From: an uncultured Oceanospirillaceae bacterium
Lineage (GTDB): Bacteria > Pseudomonadota > Gammaproteobacteria > Pseudomonadales > Balneatricaceae
DNA length: 64,000 bases
NCBI GenBank assembly: GCA_937138495.1
Contig: CAKZPE010000011.1
Coordinates: 1-64,000, forward strand
Direction of reading: 5' to 3'
The translations under genes were made by a program, and so were the position numbers. This document shows, piece by piece, positions 45,683 through 56,911 of the stretch (position 1 is the stretch's first letter; every line of letters begins with the position of its first letter). The notes beneath the pieces were generated by a model. The model saw nothing but the letters and a program-made list of their open reading frames with translations, had not been told where the DNA came from and did no database searches.

Positions 45683-46714
45683 CTACTTACGTGGCGCGTA
45701 CGCAAACACATCAGCATGCATACAGTCACCGTCGAATCCCTGTGCTTCACAGGCATCCAGCAACGCGTAAACCATGCCTGGCGAACCACTGGTATAAATT
45801 ACCGTATCGGAAAAATCATCGCAGTCAGCCAGAATTGCATCCGGAATCAGACCGGTACGCCCCTCCCACGCCTGACCATTTTCCGGCTCACTGACCACCA
45901 GTTCATAACTGACGTTAGCATGCTCCGCTGCCCACTGCTGCGGCAATTTTTCAAGGTACAGATCTTCAGCAACCCGCACGCCCCAGTAAATACGAATAGG
46001 GTTTGATACCTGATTAGCCAGCAGATGCTCTGTAATACTTTTGATTTGGGAGAAACCGGTGCTGGCAGCGACCAGTACGATCCGGGTTTGCGGCTTAAGA
46101 CTGGACGCATCCAGGTAACAGTCACCCTTAGGCAATTCAACTTCGATACTTGGGTTATTCTGCAGATGCTCAATAATCGCAATGGATAGCTCACCTTCCG
46201 GCATCCGGCGGATATGCAATTCCAGATCACTGCCATGATCAGGCGCACTGCCGATAGAAAATGGCGCGCAACGTCCATCCGGCAGAATCAGTTCCAGATA
46301 CTGCCCTGCATGAAACTCAATGGCCATACTCGCAGTAACAGGTAAATGTAAACGCACCCGAAACACTTCATGGCTAAGCTGTTCAACACTCGCAATATCA
46401 CAAACCAGTTTTTTCACTCGAAACTCTCCAGGACCCAACAGCCCATCAATCTTCACCCTAATGTCACCCTGAGGGACCGCCGTGCAGGCATATATCCGTG
46501 CGGGCTGATGCCCGTCTTGTAAGCTTACATCCAGCTCAGGGTAACGTTGTATTATGCTTCCGGCTAACAGCTCTACGTTACAGATCTGACAGACACCGTT
46601 CAGACAACTGCGGCGCATCTTATACCCTGCACGCTCCAGCGCAAGTAAAATTGATTCGCCCGTTTCAGCTTCAACCCTGTAATGACGATCGCCGCTGTCG
46701 ATCTGTATAAGAAT
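45683..46714 (-). CDS. 2Fe-2S ferredoxin/FNR-type NAD(P)H reductase
   Basis: A protein of about 343 residues with an N-terminal plant-type 2Fe-2S domain (MRRSCLNGVCQICNVELLAG, C-x4-C-x2-C, and a last Cys in YACTA) fused to an FAD- and NAD(P)H-binding reductase (GQYLELILPDGRCAPFSIGS, then LVAASTGFSQIKSI). It resembles CDP-6-deoxy-glucoseen reductase-like proteins. It sits where fre follows ubiD in E. coli. The start is uncertain: GGAGG (46720-46724) is five bases before an ATT at 46714, while the ATG at 46774 lies deep inside ubiD with no ribosome site. Confidence 0.82.
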   Translation of the reverse strand: MLIQIDSGDRHYRVEAETGESILLALERAGYKMRRSCLNGVCQICNVELLAGSIIQRYPELDVSLQDGHQPARIYACTAVPQGDIRVKIDGLLGPGEFRVKKLVCDIASVEQLSHEVFRVRLHLPVTASMAIEFHAGQYLELILPDGRCAPFSIGSAPDHGSDLELHIRRMPEGELSIAIIEHLQNNPSIEVELPKGDCYLDASSLKPQTRIVLVAASTGFSQIKSITEHLLANQVSNPIRIYWGVRVAEDLYLEKLPQQWAAEHANVSYELVVSEPENGQAWEGRTGLIPDAILADCDDFSDTVIYTSGSPGMVYALLDACEAQGFDGDCMHADVFAYAPRK

Positions 46715-46715
46715 A

Positions 46716-48197
46716 TCAGCCTCCGAAAATATCCAGATCCTGCCAGATGCTATCAACGCGCTGCTTAATAGCATCCGTCATAACAATTGGCTCACCCCAT
46801 TCGCGATCTGTCTCACCTTCCCACTTGTTGGTAGCATCCATTCCCATCTTAGAGCCCAGCCCGGAAACCGGCGATGCAAAATCCAGATAATCAATCGGGG
46901 TGTTATCAATCATAACGGTATCCCGCTGCGGATCCATACGGGTGGTAATCGCCCAGATAACGTCGTTCCAGTCGCGTGCATTCACATCATCATCACACAC
47001 AATGACGAACTTGGTGTACATGAACTGACGCAGGAATGACCAGACCCCAAGCATAATTCGTTTAGCATGACCCGGATATTGCTTCTTAATAGTGACCACT
47101 GCCATACGATAGGAACAGCCTTCAGGCGGCAGATAGAAATCTACAATTTCCGGGAATTGTTTCTGCAAAATCGGCACAAATACTTCATTCAGTGCCACTC
47201 CGAGAATAGCCGGTTCATCCGGCGGACGGCCGGTATAAGTGCTGTGGTAAATCGGTTTTTTACGGTGCGTAATCCGCTCCACCGTAAAGACAGGGAAACG
47301 GTCCACTTCGTTGTAGTAACCGGTGTGGTCGCCGAACGGACCTTCATCAGCCATTTCATCCGGATAGATAAAGCCTTCGAGAATAAATTCTGCACTGGCG
47401 GGTACCTGAAGGTCACTGCCAATACACTCAGTTACTTCGGTCTTACCGCCTCGCAGCAAACCGGCAAAGGCATATTCTGATAGAGAATCCGGTACCGGGG
47501 TCACAGCTCCCAGAATCGTCGCCGGATCTGCTCCTAAAGCAACAGCCACCGGGAATGGTTCACCGGGATGGGCTTTCTGCCACTCACGGAAATCCAGCGC
47601 ACCGCCACGGTGGGCCAGCCAGCGCATGATAAGCTTGTTTTTACCGATCAGTTGCTGTCGGTATATACCAAGGTTCTGACGGGGCTTTTCCGGCCCCCGG
47701 GTAATGACCAGCGGCCAGGTAACAAGCGGCCCGGCATCACCCGGCCAGCACGTCTGGATCGGCAGTTTATACAGATCAACGTCATCCCCTTCGATCACAT
47801 GAGCCTGGCAATCGGCTTTGCGAACCACCTTCGGCCCCATATTCAGCACCTGCTTATACACAGGAAGCTTGTCCCAGGCGTCCTTCATCCCTTTCGGCGG
47901 CTCAGGCTCTTTCAGCATGGCCAGCAACTTACCCACTTCGCGCAAGCTGGTAACATCTTCTTCGCCCATGCCCATCGCGACCCGCTTAGGTGTGCCAAAG
48001 AGATTCGCCAGAACCGGGTAGTCATACCCCTTAGGGTTTTCAAACAGCAGTGCAGGACCGCCTGCACGCAAGGTACGGTCACAAATTTCAGTCATTTCCA
48101 GATGAGGATCAACTTCCATCTGGATTCGCTTTAATTCACCCTGCTCTTCAAGGGTACGGATAAAGTCCCGCAGATCTTTATATTTAAGATTACTCAT
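46716..48197 (-). CDS. ubiD: 3-octaprenyl-4-hydroxybenzoate decarboxylase UbiD
   Basis: A 493-residue decarboxylase that uses prenylated FMN, made by UbiX, to decarboxylate the ubiquinone precursor. The catalytic E-R-E region lies in [20 protein letters not shown], and the N-terminus [20 protein letters not shown] is typical. I start at the ATG at 48197, not 48227. It lies between rho and the reductase gene, as in E. coli-like and Pseudomonas-like genomes. Confidence 0.96.
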   Translation of the reverse strand: MSNLKYKDLRDFIRTLEEQGELKRIQMEVDPHLEMTEICDRTLRAGGPALLFENPKGYDYPVLANLFGTPKRVAMGMGEEDVTSLREVGKLLAMLKEPEPPKGMKDAWDKLPVYKQVLNMGPKVVRKADCQAHVIEGDDVDLYKLPIQTCWPGDAGPLVTWPLVITRGPEKPRQNLGIYRQQLIGKNKLIMRWLAHRGGALDFREWQKAHPGEPFPVAVALGADPATILGAVTPVPDSLSEYAFAGLLRGGKTEVTECIGSDLQVPASAEFILEGFIYPDEMADEGPFGDHTGYYNEVDRFPVFTVERITHRKKPIYHSTYTGRPPDEPAILGVALNEVFVPILQKQFPEIVDFYLPPEGCSYRMAVVTIKKQYPGHAKRIMLGVWSFLRQFMYTKFVIVCDDDVNARDWNDVIWAITTRMDPQRDTVMIDNTPIDYLDFASPVSGLGSKMGMDATNKWEGETDREWGEPIVMTDAIKQRVDSIWQDLDIFGG

Positions 48198-48239
48198 AAC
48201 GGTCCGGCAATCAGGTTTTAATAACAAAGATTTAGTAAC

Positions 48240-48268
48240 AAAAAAGGGTAAGCCATAAGCTTACCCTT
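48240..48268 (-). terminator. Terminator after rho
   Basis: AAGGGTAAGC / GCTTACCCTT (48244-48253 and 48259-48268), loop of five, with a T run on the minus strand from the plus-strand A run before 48244. Confidence 0.85.
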
Positions 48269-48286
48269 GTGTGTTCGGAATGTTGA

Positions 48287-49546
48287 TCAGGAACGCTTCA
48301 TTGACAGGAAGAATTCGTCATTCGTTTTGAAGTCCTTGAGCTTGTCGAGAACAAACTCAATTGCTGCAGAGTCTTCCATCGGATCCAGCAGCTTACGCAG
48401 AATCCACATCCGCTGCAGTTCATCCTCATCCGTCAGCAGATCTTCGCGACGGGTGCCTGAACGGCGAATATTGAAAGCCGGGTAAACACGCTTCTCAGCA
48501 ACCTTACGGTCAAGGTGAACTTCAGAGTTACCGGTACCTTTAAATTCTTCAAAGATAACTTCGTCCATCTTGGAACCGGTATCAACCAGCGCCGTTGCAA
48601 TGATGGTCAGACTGCCGCCTTCTTCGATGTTACGTGCGGCACCGAAGAAACGCTTAGGACGTTCCAGTGCGTGTGCATCCACACCACCGGTCAGCACTTT
48701 ACCGGATGAAGGAATCACAGTGTTATACGCACGCGCAAGACGGGTAATGGAATCCAGCAGGATCACAACGTCTTTCTTATGCTCTGTCAGACGCTTAGCC
48801 TTCTCAAGTACCATTTCAGCCACCTGAACGTGACGTGATGGCGGCTCATCAAAGGTCGATGCCACAACTTCGCCACGAACCGTCCGCTGCATCTCGGTAA
48901 CTTCCTCAGGACGCTCATCGATCAGCAGAACAATCAGGTGCGTCTCAGGGTTGTTACGGGTAATAGAGTTAGCAATATTCTGCAGCATCAGTGTCTTGCC
49001 GGCCTTTGGCGGAGACACCAGCAAAGCTCGCTGACCTTTACCCATTGGGCATACAAGATCGATAACCCGTGCTGTCAGATCTTCAGTACTGCCGTTACCC
49101 AGTTCCATTTTCAGACGGTCCTGTGCGAACAGAGGCGTCAGGTTTTCAAACAGAATCTTGTTTTTGGCATTCTCAGGCTTATCAAAGTTAATCTTGTCGA
49201 CTTTCAACAGCGCAAAGTAACGTTCACCATCCTTAGGAGGACGAATCTTGCCAGAAATCGTGTCACCCGTGCGCAGGTTAAAACGACGGATCTGACTTGG
49301 AGAAACGTAAATATCATCAGGACCAGCCAGATAAGAACTATCTGCAGAGCGTAAGAAACCAAATCCATCTTGTAAAATTTCCAGCACGCCATCGCCATAA
49401 ATGTCTTCACCACCTTTCGCGTGACGCTTAAGGATGGCAAAAATAACATCTTGTTTGCGGGAGCGGCCCAGGTTATCCATTCCCATTTCTTTCGCTATAT
49501 TTAACAGCTCAGAAACGTTTTTCGTTTTCAGTTCGGTAAGATTCAT
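48287..49546 (-). CDS. rho: Transcription termination factor Rho
   Basis: A 419-residue hexameric RNA helicase, the same length as in E. coli. The N-terminal helix [20 protein letters not shown] is followed by the RNA-binding cold-shock-like fold ([20 protein letters not shown]), Walker [21 protein letters not shown], Walker [17 protein letters not shown] and the R-loop [21 protein letters not shown] start at 49546, because the longer reading from 49573 is unlike the family. Rho commonly autoregulates through its leader, here 49547-49767. Confidence 0.97.
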   Translation of the reverse strand: MNLTELKTKNVSELLNIAKEMGMDNLGRSRKQDVIFAILKRHAKGGEDIYGDGVLEILQDGFGFLRSADSSYLAGPDDIYVSPSQIRRFNLRTGDTISGKIRPPKDGERYFALLKVDKINFDKPENAKNKILFENLTPLFAQDRLKMELGNGSTEDLTARVIDLVCPMGKGQRALLVSPPKAGKTLMLQNIANSITRNNPETHLIVLLIDERPEEVTEMQRTVRGEVVASTFDEPPSRHVQVAEMVLEKAKRLTEHKKDVVILLDSITRLARAYNTVIPSSGKVLTGGVDAHALERPKRFFGAARNIEEGGSLTIIATALVDTGSKMDEVIFEEFKGTGNSEVHLDRKVAEKRVYPAFNIRRSGTRREDLLTDEDELQRMWILRKLLDPMEDSAAIEFVLDKLKDFKTNDEFFLSMKRS

Positions 49547-49767
49547 AATGTAAGAGTAGGAGGACGTAGCCACGTTGAGAAAGAACGTTGGAGAAATCGT
49601 TCAGACTAGATTGAATTGATAATGTGAAACCGGAATCAGACAGTAACCCCAGTCATTAGAAGCCATAACTATAATCGCTTGTTTACGGTTAGTCCAGCAT
49701 TCAGCGCGCAATCTTTATACAGCACAGATAACACTGAAGCTAACCACAACAAGCGCAAAATCGATAC

Positions 49768-50091
49768 TTACAGACTTGTTTCAATAAAACCGGCCAGCTG
49801 GGACTTGGATAACGCCCCCACCTTGGTCGCTTCTACGTTACCGTCTTTGAAAATCATCAGAGTAGGGATACCGCGAATACCAAACTTCGGAGGCGTTTCG
49901 CTATTCTCATCAATGTTCAGCTTGCAGACTTTAAGCTTACCTTCGTACTCTTTTGCAATCTCTTCCAGAACTGGTGCAATCATTTTGCATGGTCCGCACC
50001 ACTCAGCCCAATAATCCACCAGAACCGGTGCTTCAGACTTGAGAACATCCTCTTCAAAGGATGCGTCGGTTACATTGATAATATCACTCAT
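49768..50091 (-). CDS. trxA: Thioredoxin 1
   Basis: A 107-residue disulfide reductant with active site WCGPC (residues 31-35) in [20 protein letters not shown] and the cis-proline loop [14 protein letters not shown]. It is reduced by thioredoxin reductase in the cytosol and feeds ribonucleotide reductase and others. It is upstream of rho on the same strand and divergent from ppx, the conserved order. Confidence 0.97.
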   Translation of the reverse strand: MSDIINVTDASFEEDVLKSEAPVLVDYWAEWCGPCKMIAPVLEEIAKEYEGKLKVCKLNIDENSETPPKFGIRGIPTLMIFKDGNVEATKVGALSKSQLAGFIETSL

Positions 50092-50318
50092 AAAAAAGCC
50101 TCACAGGGAGATTCTCGCCAATAATGGAGTCGATAATACCATTCAAAACAAACAAATGTGAATACTCACGCCTTCTCTCGTCGGCCACTGGCAAAATCAG
50201 CTGATCTCAGACAGCTATCCCGACGATATGATCATCTTTGCGAATGCTAAATTCTCACTTATAAAAGAGTTTTTGCTAAACTGGCTGGCAACAAAACCGT
50301 TTTTGGATACTTACCAGT

Positions 50319-51833
50319 ATGCCGCAGGATAATGCTTTAATGGCCAGTCAGGATACCCTGATGGCAGCCATTGACCTGGGATCAAACAGCTTTCACATCG
50401 TCATTGCGAAACTGGATCAGGGAGAATTACTCCCGATCGATGTTTTATCAGAAAAGGTGCAACTCGCAGCCGGCCTGAATGAAAACATGTTACTCAGTGA
50501 AGAAGCGCAGCAGCGGGGTCTTGAATGCCTGCAACGTTTTGCTGAACGTATTAAAGGCCTCCCCGCCGGCGCAGTCAGCGCGGTAGCAACAAACGCATTA
50601 CGCGAAGCAGTTAACAGCCAGGATTTTATCGTCAGGGCTGAAGCGGTGTTAGGCCGTTCGATCGAAGTAATCGCCGGCATCGAAGAAGCACGACTGATAC
50701 ACCTGGGTGTCGAACATACACTGGCCGCAGAATCCGGCTCCAGACTGATCATCGATATTGGCGGCGGCAGCACAGAGTTTATCATTGGAGAACGCTTTGA
50801 ACCTCTGGAACTGGAAAGCCTTGAAATGGGCTGTGTCAGTTTCAGCAAACGATATTTCAAAGACGGCGTTATTAGTGAGAAAAATTTCCAACTGGCTGTA
50901 TTTGGCGCTTTACGGGAGATGTTACCCATTAAGCGCCGTTATAAACGCCAGGGCTGGCAGCATTGTGTTGGCTCATCCGGAACAGTCAAAGCGATTCATC
51001 AGGCATGCCTGGCGTCCGGCTATAGCGAAAGCGCAATTACCGCAAAAGCCCTGAAACAGGTAAGAACACGATTATTAGAATTTAATCACGTCGATGAGAT
51101 CTCAATACCCGGCATTAAAGAACAGCGAAAAGCCGTCATTGCGGCCGGAATAGCAATCCTTTCTGCGGCCTTTGAGTCACTGGGCATCAAGGAAATGCAT
51201 TTATCTGGAGGCGCTTTACGGGAGGGTTTACTGTACGACATGACCGGCAGACTACACCACGAGGACGTACGCGAACGCAGTATCAATGCGCTCATGCAAC
51301 GTTATCACGTTGATCAGGAACACGCTCTGCGCGTTGAACAGACAGCCCTGATATCCCTAACCCAGGTCCGAGCTAACTGGAAGCTTCAGAATAATGAATA
51401 TCATAATATGCTCAGTTGGGCAGCCCGCAGTTACGAAACAGGACTGACAATTGCACACAGCCAGTATCACAAGCACAGTGCATATTTAGTACTAAATTCT
51501 GACCTCCCGGGATTTAGCCGACAGGAACAACGTCAGTTAGCAGCTCTTATACGCAACCATCGGCGAAAATTTAACGAGGCAGAGTTTGAACAACTCCCCG
51601 GGAGAGAAATAAACACATTCAGGCGATTATGCGTGCTTTTACGTATCTCAATCGTATTACACCGCAGCAGGAGCAAAGAGCGATTGCCAGCATTTACCTT
51701 AACAGCCACCGATGACAACATTAAGCTGCGCTTCCCCGATAACTGGCTGAACTATCACCCCCTTACACGGGCGGATCTTGAGCAGGAAGCGGAATACCTG
51801 AACAACAGCGGCTTTGTCTTGAGCATTCGCTAA
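50319..51833 (+). CDS. ppx: Exopolyphosphatase Ppx/GppA
   Basis: A 504-residue enzyme that removes terminal phosphate from polyphosphate or pppGpp. The sugar-kinase/actin-like ATPase fold shows MAAIDLGSNSFHIVIAKLDQ, the second phosphate loop SRLIIDIGGGSTEFIIGE and a C-terminal HD-like domain (from about 310). Ppx and GppA cannot be told apart with certainty, but linkage to trxA and rho favours Ppx. The exact start among 50319, 50340 and 50361 is open. Confidence 0.93.
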   Translation: MPQDNALMASQDTLMAAIDLGSNSFHIVIAKLDQGELLPIDVLSEKVQLAAGLNENMLLSEEAQQRGLECLQRFAERIKGLPAGAVSAVATNALREAVNSQDFIVRAEAVLGRSIEVIAGIEEARLIHLGVEHTLAAESGSRLIIDIGGGSTEFIIGERFEPLELESLEMGCVSFSKRYFKDGVISEKNFQLAVFGALREMLPIKRRYKRQGWQHCVGSSGTVKAIHQACLASGYSESAITAKALKQVRTRLLEFNHVDEISIPGIKEQRKAVIAAGIAILSAAFESLGIKEMHLSGGALREGLLYDMTGRLHHEDVRERSINALMQRYHVDQEHALRVEQTALISLTQVRANWKLQNNEYHNMLSWAARSYETGLTIAHSQYHKHSAYLVLNSDLPGFSRQEQRQLAALIRNHRRKFNEAEFEQLPGREINTFRRLCVLLRISIVLHRSRSKERLPAFTLTATDDNIKLRFPDNWLNYHPLTRADLEQEAEYLNNSGFVLSIR

Positions 51834-51992
51834 AGATCTCTGCAGCACGAATAACCATACAATAAATAGTGTCATTATTTGCTTTAGGTCAGCTAATTCT
51901 CAGTAAACCTCCGCAACCCCCTTCATTTCATAGATGAATATCGTAAAAGCAATTAGCCTAAGGCTGTCATCTTTTTATCTGAGTAAACATGA

Positions 51993-52358
51993 ATGGAAAA
52001 GACCAGCGAACTGATCTGGCAGGACACCCAACATCAGGAACTGTTTCGGCTGATTGACAAAATCAAGGAAGACGGAGTGGAAGCTGATATATTTGTTCGG
52101 CTTTATGACTATGCAGAGCATCATTTCAGTCTTGAAGAAGCATATATGCGGGAATCATCATATCCTGATATTGATTCGCATATAGCTGCACACAATAAGT
52201 TTCGCCAGGAGTTAACCAATATGGTAACTCAGCATCATGATTACGATGAGGCTTTACGTGAATCCCTCGCAACCTTTCTGAGTGAATGGCTTAAACGCCA
52301 TATATGGGGCATCGATAAACAATTTGAAGATTATATTCTGCGTTCTGATATCAAATAA
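51993..52358 (+). CDS. Bacteriohemerythrin
   Basis: A 121-residue four-helix protein that binds a di-iron centre and O2. All ligands are visible: His14 (DTQHQELF), His44 and Glu48 (HFSLEE), His63 and His67 (HIAAH), His103 and Asp108 (HIWGID). It may serve oxygen sensing, storage or delivery. It is a single gene ending at a terminator shared with the convergent rplQ operon. Confidence 0.92.
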   Translation: MEKTSELIWQDTQHQELFRLIDKIKEDGVEADIFVRLYDYAEHHFSLEEAYMRESSYPDIDSHIAAHNKFRQELTNMVTQHHDYDEALRESLATFLSEWLKRHIWGIDKQFEDYILRSDIK

Positions 52359-52373
52359 CAGACTTTCAGACAC

Positions 52374-52410
52374 AAAAAAGCCCGGTACTCGAAAAAGTAC
52401 CGGGCTTTTT
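52374..52410. terminator. Bidirectional terminator, hemerythrin and rplQ operon
   Basis: GCCCGGTAC / GTACCGGGC (52380-52388 and 52397-52405) with an eight-base loop, flanked by A and T runs. It ends both convergent transcripts. Confidence 0.92.
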
Positions 52411-52428
52411 ATTGATCAGAAACGAAGA

Positions 52429-52824
52429 TTAATCTTCGGAATCTTCAACCACAACAGCTGCATCAGCTGGACGGTCAACCAGTTCAACCAACGCCATAGG
52501 AGCGTTGTCACCAGCACGGAAACCGCATTTCAGAATGCGAATATAACCGCCTGGACGAGCCTCGTAGCGAGGACCCAGTTCGTTGAACAGTTTACCAACA
52601 GCTTCTTTGCTGCGGGTGCGGGCAAAAGCCAGACGACGGTTAGCAACCGTATCATTCTTTGCCAGAGTGATCAGAGGCTCAGCAACGCGGCGCAGCTCTT
52701 TAGCTTTAGGCAGCGTAGTCTTGATGAGCTCATGTTCGAACAAGGACACAGCCATGTTCTTGAACATTGCTTTACGGTGTGCACTTGTACGATTTAAGTG
52801 ACGACCTGATTTACGATGACGCAT
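52429..52824 (-). CDS. rplQ: 50S ribosomal protein L17
   Basis: A 131-residue protein with start [20 protein letters not shown] and the [20 protein letters not shown] block. It is the last gene of the alpha operon after rpoA. The acidic extension at the C-terminus ([11 protein letters not shown]) is common in gammaproteobacteria. Confidence 0.98.
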   Translation of the reverse strand: MRHRKSGRHLNRTSAHRKAMFKNMAVSLFEHELIKTTLPKAKELRRVAEPLITLAKNDTVANRRLAFARTRSKEAVGKLFNELGPRYEARPGGYIRILKCGFRAGDNAPMALVELVDRPADAAVVVEDSED

Positions 52825-52864
52825 GTTTAATTCCTTGCCAAACTATTAAGGTTTGAAAACGCGA

Positions 52865-53869
52865 TTACGAAGCGACTTTATCGTCGTTACGAATGCTTGC
52901 CGGCGGCCAGTTTTCCAGGCGCATGCCCAGAGACAGACCCTTAGATGCCAGAACATCTTTAATTTCCGTCAGCGATTTCTTACCTAAGTTCGGAGTCTTA
53001 AGCAGTTCTACTTCGGTACGCTGAATCAGATCACCGATGTAGTAGATCTGTTCTGCCTTCAGACAGTTGGCGGAACGTACAGTCAGCTCCAGATCATCAA
53101 CCGGACGCAACAGGATCGGATCGATCTCTGGCTCTTCCGGCTCATCTTTAACCTGATCCTTACCACCTTCCAGATCAACAAACACAGCCAGTTGCTGCTG
53201 CAAAATAGTTGCAGCACGACGGATGCATTCTTCCGGATCGATAGTACCGTTGGATTCGATATCAATTACCAACTTGTCCAAGTCAGTGCGCTGTTCTACA
53301 CGGGCACTTTCAACAACATAAGACACCAGACGAACTGGGCTGTAAGTTGCATCAAGCTGCAGACGGCCGATAGTACGTGACTCGTCTTCGTCAGAAATAC
53401 GGGCATCAGCCGGTACATAACCACGACCACGGGCAACACGCAATTGCATGTTCAGGCTTGCGCCTTCGCTCAGGTGAGCGATAACGTGGTCAGGGTTAGC
53501 GATTTCAGCATCCTGATTCAGCTGAATATCAGCTGCAGTGACAGGGCCTGCTTCGCTCTTAGAAAGAGTCAGTGTCGCTTCGTCGCCGTTATGCAGAGCA
53601 ATAGCAACGCTTTTCAGGTTTAACAGGATTTCGATAACGTCTTCCTGAACACCTTCCAGCGTGCTGTACTCATGCAGTACACCGTCGATTTCTACTTCCT
53701 TAATTGCACAACCTGGCATAGAAGAAAGCAGAATACGACGCAACGCATTGCCTAGCGTATGGCCAAAACCGCGCTCAAGTGGCTCCAGAGTAACTTTTGC
53801 ACGAGTCGAGCTAATTTCCTGTACGTCGATATGACGTGGGCTTAGAAACTCGTTTACTGAACGCTGCAT
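52865..53869 (-). CDS. rpoA: RNA polymerase alpha subunit
   Basis: A 334-residue subunit. The N-terminal dimerisation domain contains [20 protein letters not shown], and the C-terminal domain (from about 245) contains [20 protein letters not shown] and [20 protein letters not shown], which bind UP elements and activators. It is placed between rpsD and rplQ in the alpha operon, and length is as usual. Confidence 0.98.
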   Translation of the reverse strand: MQRSVNEFLSPRHIDVQEISSTRAKVTLEPLERGFGHTLGNALRRILLSSMPGCAIKEVEIDGVLHEYSTLEGVQEDVIEILLNLKSVAIALHNGDEATLTLSKSEAGPVTAADIQLNQDAEIANPDHVIAHLSEGASLNMQLRVARGRGYVPADARISDEDESRTIGRLQLDATYSPVRLVSYVVESARVEQRTDLDKLVIDIESNGTIDPEECIRRAATILQQQLAVFVDLEGGKDQVKDEPEEPEIDPILLRPVDDLELTVRSANCLKAEQIYYIGDLIQRTEVELLKTPNLGKKSLTEIKDVLASKGLSLGMRLENWPPASIRNDDKVAS

Positions 53870-53895
53870 AGTTCCACCAATTATGAAGTCAATGA

Positions 53896-54516
53896 TTACT
53901 TAGAATACAATTCGACAATCAGCTGCTCGTTGATTTCGGCAGACAGATCGCTACGCTCAGGCAGGGACTTGAAAGTACCTTCCATTTTGCCAGCATCTAC
54001 TTCTACCCACTCAACAGCGGCACGCTGAGAAGCCAGATCCAGAGCGCTCTTAATACGCAGCTGGTTCTTAGACTTTTCACGAACGGCAACAACATCACCC
54101 GCAGAAACCTGGAATGATGGAATATTAACGCTCTGACCGTTAACTGTAATCTGACGATGAGAAACTACCTGACGTGCTTCAGCACGGGTAGAACCAAAGC
54201 CCATACGATAGACAACATTGTCTAAACGCCCTTCCAGCAGTTGCAACAAGTTAGTACCAGTCGCACCAGAGCGACGGGCAGCTTCCTTGTAGTAGCTGCG
54301 GAATTGCTTTTCTAGTACGCCGTAAGTACGACGAACTTTTTGTTTTTCACGAAGCTGTAAACCGTAATCGGACAGACGACCACGACGAGCGCCGTGTACG
54401 CCTGGCACGTTTTCAGCTTTACACTTGCTGTCCAGTGCACGTACACCGCTCTTCAAGAACAGGTCGGTACCTTCACGGCGAGACAGCTTACATTTTGGTC
54501 CTATATAACGAGCCAT
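53896..54516 (-). CDS. rpsD: 30S ribosomal protein S4
   Basis: A 206-residue assembly protein ([21 protein letters not shown]4 RNA-binding domain with [20 protein letters not shown]). It represses its own operon by binding a structured leader ahead of rpsM in E. coli, and a possible equivalent lies at 55306-55444 here. It is the zinc-free form, as the N-terminus has a single Cys. Confidence 0.98.
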   Translation of the reverse strand: MARYIGPKCKLSRREGTDLFLKSGVRALDSKCKAENVPGVHGARRGRLSDYGLQLREKQKVRRTYGVLEKQFRSYYKEAARRSGATGTNLLQLLEGRLDNVVYRMGFGSTRAEARQVVSHRQITVNGQSVNIPSFQVSAGDVVAVREKSKNQLRIKSALDLASQRAAVEWVEVDAGKMEGTFKSLPERSDLSAEINEQLIVELYSK

Positions 54517-54533
54517 ATCTTACTGTCTCCGGA

Positions 54534-54923
54534 TTAAACGCGACGTTTCTTAGACGGACGACAACCGTTGTGTGGAATCGGTGTCACGTCAGTGATGTTG
54601 TTAACCTTGTAACCGCAGCCGTTCAGTGCACGAACTGCAGATTCACGGCCTGGTCCAGGACCTTTAACAAAAACGTCTAAATTCTTTAGGCCATATTCTT
54701 GCGCTGCCACACCTGCACGTTCCGCAGCTACCTGAGCTGCAAACGGTGTGCTCTTACGAGAACCGCGGAAGCCGGAGCCACCCGCAGTTGCCCAGCTCAG
54801 AGTATTTCCCTGACGATCAGTAATAGTAATGATCGTATTGTTAAAAGAGGCGTGGATGTGCGCTAAGCCATCAACAACCTGCTTTTTAACTTTTTTACGT
54901 GTGCGAGTATTTGGCTTTGCCAT
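54534..54923 (-). CDS. rpsK: 30S ribosomal protein S11
   Basis: A 129-residue platform protein with [20 protein letters not shown] and the C-terminal [17 protein letters not shown]. It is the second gene of the alpha operon, 25 bases after rpsM. Confidence 0.98.
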   Translation of the reverse strand: MAKPNTRTRKKVKKQVVDGLAHIHASFNNTIITITDRQGNTLSWATAGGSGFRGSRKSTPFAAQVAAERAGVAAQEYGLKNLDVFVKGPGPGRESAVRALNGCGYKVNNITDVTPIPHNGCRPSKKRRV

Positions 54924-54948
54924 ATTGGAAATTCCTATCGCTTACCAC

Positions 54949-55305
54949 TTACTTGCGGATTGGCTTACGTGGGCCTTTACGGGTACGCGCGTTTGTCTTA
55001 GTGCGCTGACCACGTAGAGGCAGGCTGCGACGATGACGCAGACCACGAAAACAGCCCAGATCCATCAAGCGTTTGATGTTCATGGATACTTCACGACGAA
55101 GATCGCCTTCAACCGTTAACTTGGCGATTTCGCCACGTACGTTGTCTAGCTGTTCTTCTGAAAGCTCTGCAATCTTGGTGGATTCTTGAATACCACAAGC
55201 TGAACAGATGCTTTTCGCTGTAGTGCGGCCAATTCCGAAGATGTAAGTCAATGAAATTACCGCATGCTTATTGTCAGGAATATTGACGCCTGCTATACGG
55301 GCCAT
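54949..55305 (-). CDS. rpsM: 30S ribosomal protein S13
   Basis: A 118-residue head protein ([20 protein letters not shown], then [20 protein letters not shown]). It heads the alpha operon, preceded by a 139-base gap with leader-like hairpins that separates it from rpmJ. Confidence 0.98.
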   Translation of the reverse strand: MARIAGVNIPDNKHAVISLTYIFGIGRTTAKSICSACGIQESTKIAELSEEQLDNVRGEIAKLTVEGDLRREVSMNIKRLMDLGCFRGLRHRRSLPLRGQRTKTNARTRKGPRKPIRK

Positions 55306-55444
55306 TCAATTTACTCCAACTTTATTAGCATGTTACCTGTCATATCAGACAAGCACTGCAAATTCTTCTATTAATGGAAGGCGCAGGATGTTACACCTTG
55401 ATTAAAAATAAATCAAGCCCCTTACCTTCCACCCCAGACCAGGA
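55306..55444 (-). promoter_or_regulatory. Leader region of the alpha operon
   Basis: On the minus strand the gap carries GGAAGG, the hairpin CTTGATT-TATTTTT-AATCAAG and a distal CCTTCC that can pair with GGAAGG, then an AT-rich ribosome site before rpsM. In E. coli a pseudoknot leader at this place binds S4. I cannot match the Rfam Alpha_RBS model by eye, so this is a positional suggestion. Confidence 0.35.
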
Positions 55445-55561
55445 TTAACCCTGGCGCTGCTTGTGTCGTGGTTCAACTTTGCAGATTACTCGCAAAGTTC
55501 CGTTACGACGTACGATCTTGCAGTTACGGCAGATTTTCTTTACAGATGCACGTACTTTCAT
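55445..55561 (-). CDS. rpmJ: 50S ribosomal protein L36
   Basis: A 38-residue protein read from an ATG at 55561: [20 protein letters not shown], ending EPRHKQRQG. The cysteines in CRNC and a later Cys with His form the zinc knuckle of the C+ type. It lies 21 bases after secY, its conserved place at the end of the spc operon. Confidence 0.96.
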   Translation of the reverse strand: MKVRASVKKICRNCKIVRRNGTLRVICKVEPRHKQRQG

Positions 55562-55582
55562 GATCAACTCCAGTAGCAGGGG

Positions 55583-56911
55583 CTAGCGCAGCAGGCCAGC
55601 ACCACCGCCTTTAAGATTCGACTTCTTCATCAGGGATTCATACTGATGGGACATCAGATGTGACTGTACCTGCGCCATGAAATCCATGACAACAACAACC
55701 ACGATCAGTAACGATGTACCACCGAAGTAGAAAGGTATATTCCACGCAACAACCAAGAATTGAGGCATCAAGGAAACTGCAGTGATGTACAGAGCGCCAA
55801 ACAGTGTCAGACGTCCCAGCACATTGTCAATATACCGAGCGGATTGCTCCCCTGGGCGAATACCCGGGATGAATGCACCAGACTTCTTCAGATTATCAGC
55901 CACTTCCTTCGGATTGAAAACAATCGCGGTATAGAAGTAGCAGAAGAAGATAATGCATACAGAAAACAGCAGAATGTATAACGGCTGGCCCGGACCCAAC
56001 GCTAACGCAACACTCTGTAACCATTCCATGCCTTCAGTCTGGCCAAACCACTGACCAATTGATGCAGGGAACAGTAAAATACTTGACGCAAAGATCGGCG
56101 GAATAACACCGGCCATATTTACCTTCAATGGCAGGTGGCTGGACTGTGCCGCATACATACGACGACCCTGCTGACGCTTTGCATAGTTAATGGTGATGCG
56201 GCGTTGGCCACGCTCCATAAACACTACAAAACCAACAGTCGCAACAGCAAGTGCTGCGATGCCCAACAGCGCCAGGATGTTTAAGTCACCCTGACGTGCC
56301 GCTTCAAAGGACTGACCGATTGCACCTGGCAACCCGGCCACAATACCAGCAAAGATCAGGATAGAAATACCGTTACCGATACCTCTTTCTGTCACTTGCT
56401 CGCCTAACCACATCAGGAACACAGCACCGGCAACCAGTGTCACAACTGCTACAAAGTAGAAAGCCGGACCTGCGCTGAATGCAATACCCTGATTAGCCAG
56501 ACCTACCGCCATACCAAACGACTGAATGGTAGCCAGAATAACGGTACCGTATCGCGTATATTGGTTGATCTTACGGCGACCAGCCTCACCTTCTTTCTTC
56601 AACTGCTCTAACGTCGGGCTTACGACCGTCATCAACTGCATGATGATGGACGCTGAAATGTACGGCATGATACCCAAAGCAAGGATACTCATACGTTCCA
56701 GTGCGCCACCGGAGAACATGTTAAACAGGCTCAGGATAGTACCCTGATTCTGATCAAAAAGTGCTGCTAGGCGATCAGGATTGATACCAGGTACCGGAAT
56801 ATGTGCACCGATACGGTATACAACGATCGCTATCAAAACAAACAACAAGCGAGACTTAAGTTCGCCTAAGCCGTTTTGAACACCTGCTGGTACTGGTCCT
56901 TTCTTAGCCAT
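55583..56911 (-). CDS. secY: Protein translocase subunit SecY
   Basis: A 442-residue channel protein with ten membrane helices. The N-terminus is amphipathic ([20 protein letters not shown]), the plug helix region follows TM1, and the cytoplasmic C5 loop contains [19 protein letters not shown]. With SecE and SecG it forms the Sec channel for SecA and ribosomes. It starts directly after rplO in the spc operon. Confidence 0.98.
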   Translation of the reverse strand: MAKKGPVPAGVQNGLGELKSRLLFVLIAIVVYRIGAHIPVPGINPDRLAALFDQNQGTILSLFNMFSGGALERMSILALGIMPYISASIIMQLMTVVSPTLEQLKKEGEAGRRKINQYTRYGTVILATIQSFGMAVGLANQGIAFSAGPAFYFVAVVTLVAGAVFLMWLGEQVTERGIGNGISILIFAGIVAGLPGAIGQSFEAARQGDLNILALLGIAALAVATVGFVVFMERGQRRITINYAKRQQGRRMYAAQSSHLPLKVNMAGVIPPIFASSILLFPASIGQWFGQTEGMEWLQSVALALGPGQPLYILLFSVCIIFFCYFYTAIVFNPKEVADNLKKSGAFIPGIRPGEQSARYIDNVLGRLTLFGALYITAVSLMPQFLVVAWNIPFYFGGTSLLIVVVVVMDFMAQVQSHLMSHQYESLMKKSNLKGGGAGLLR

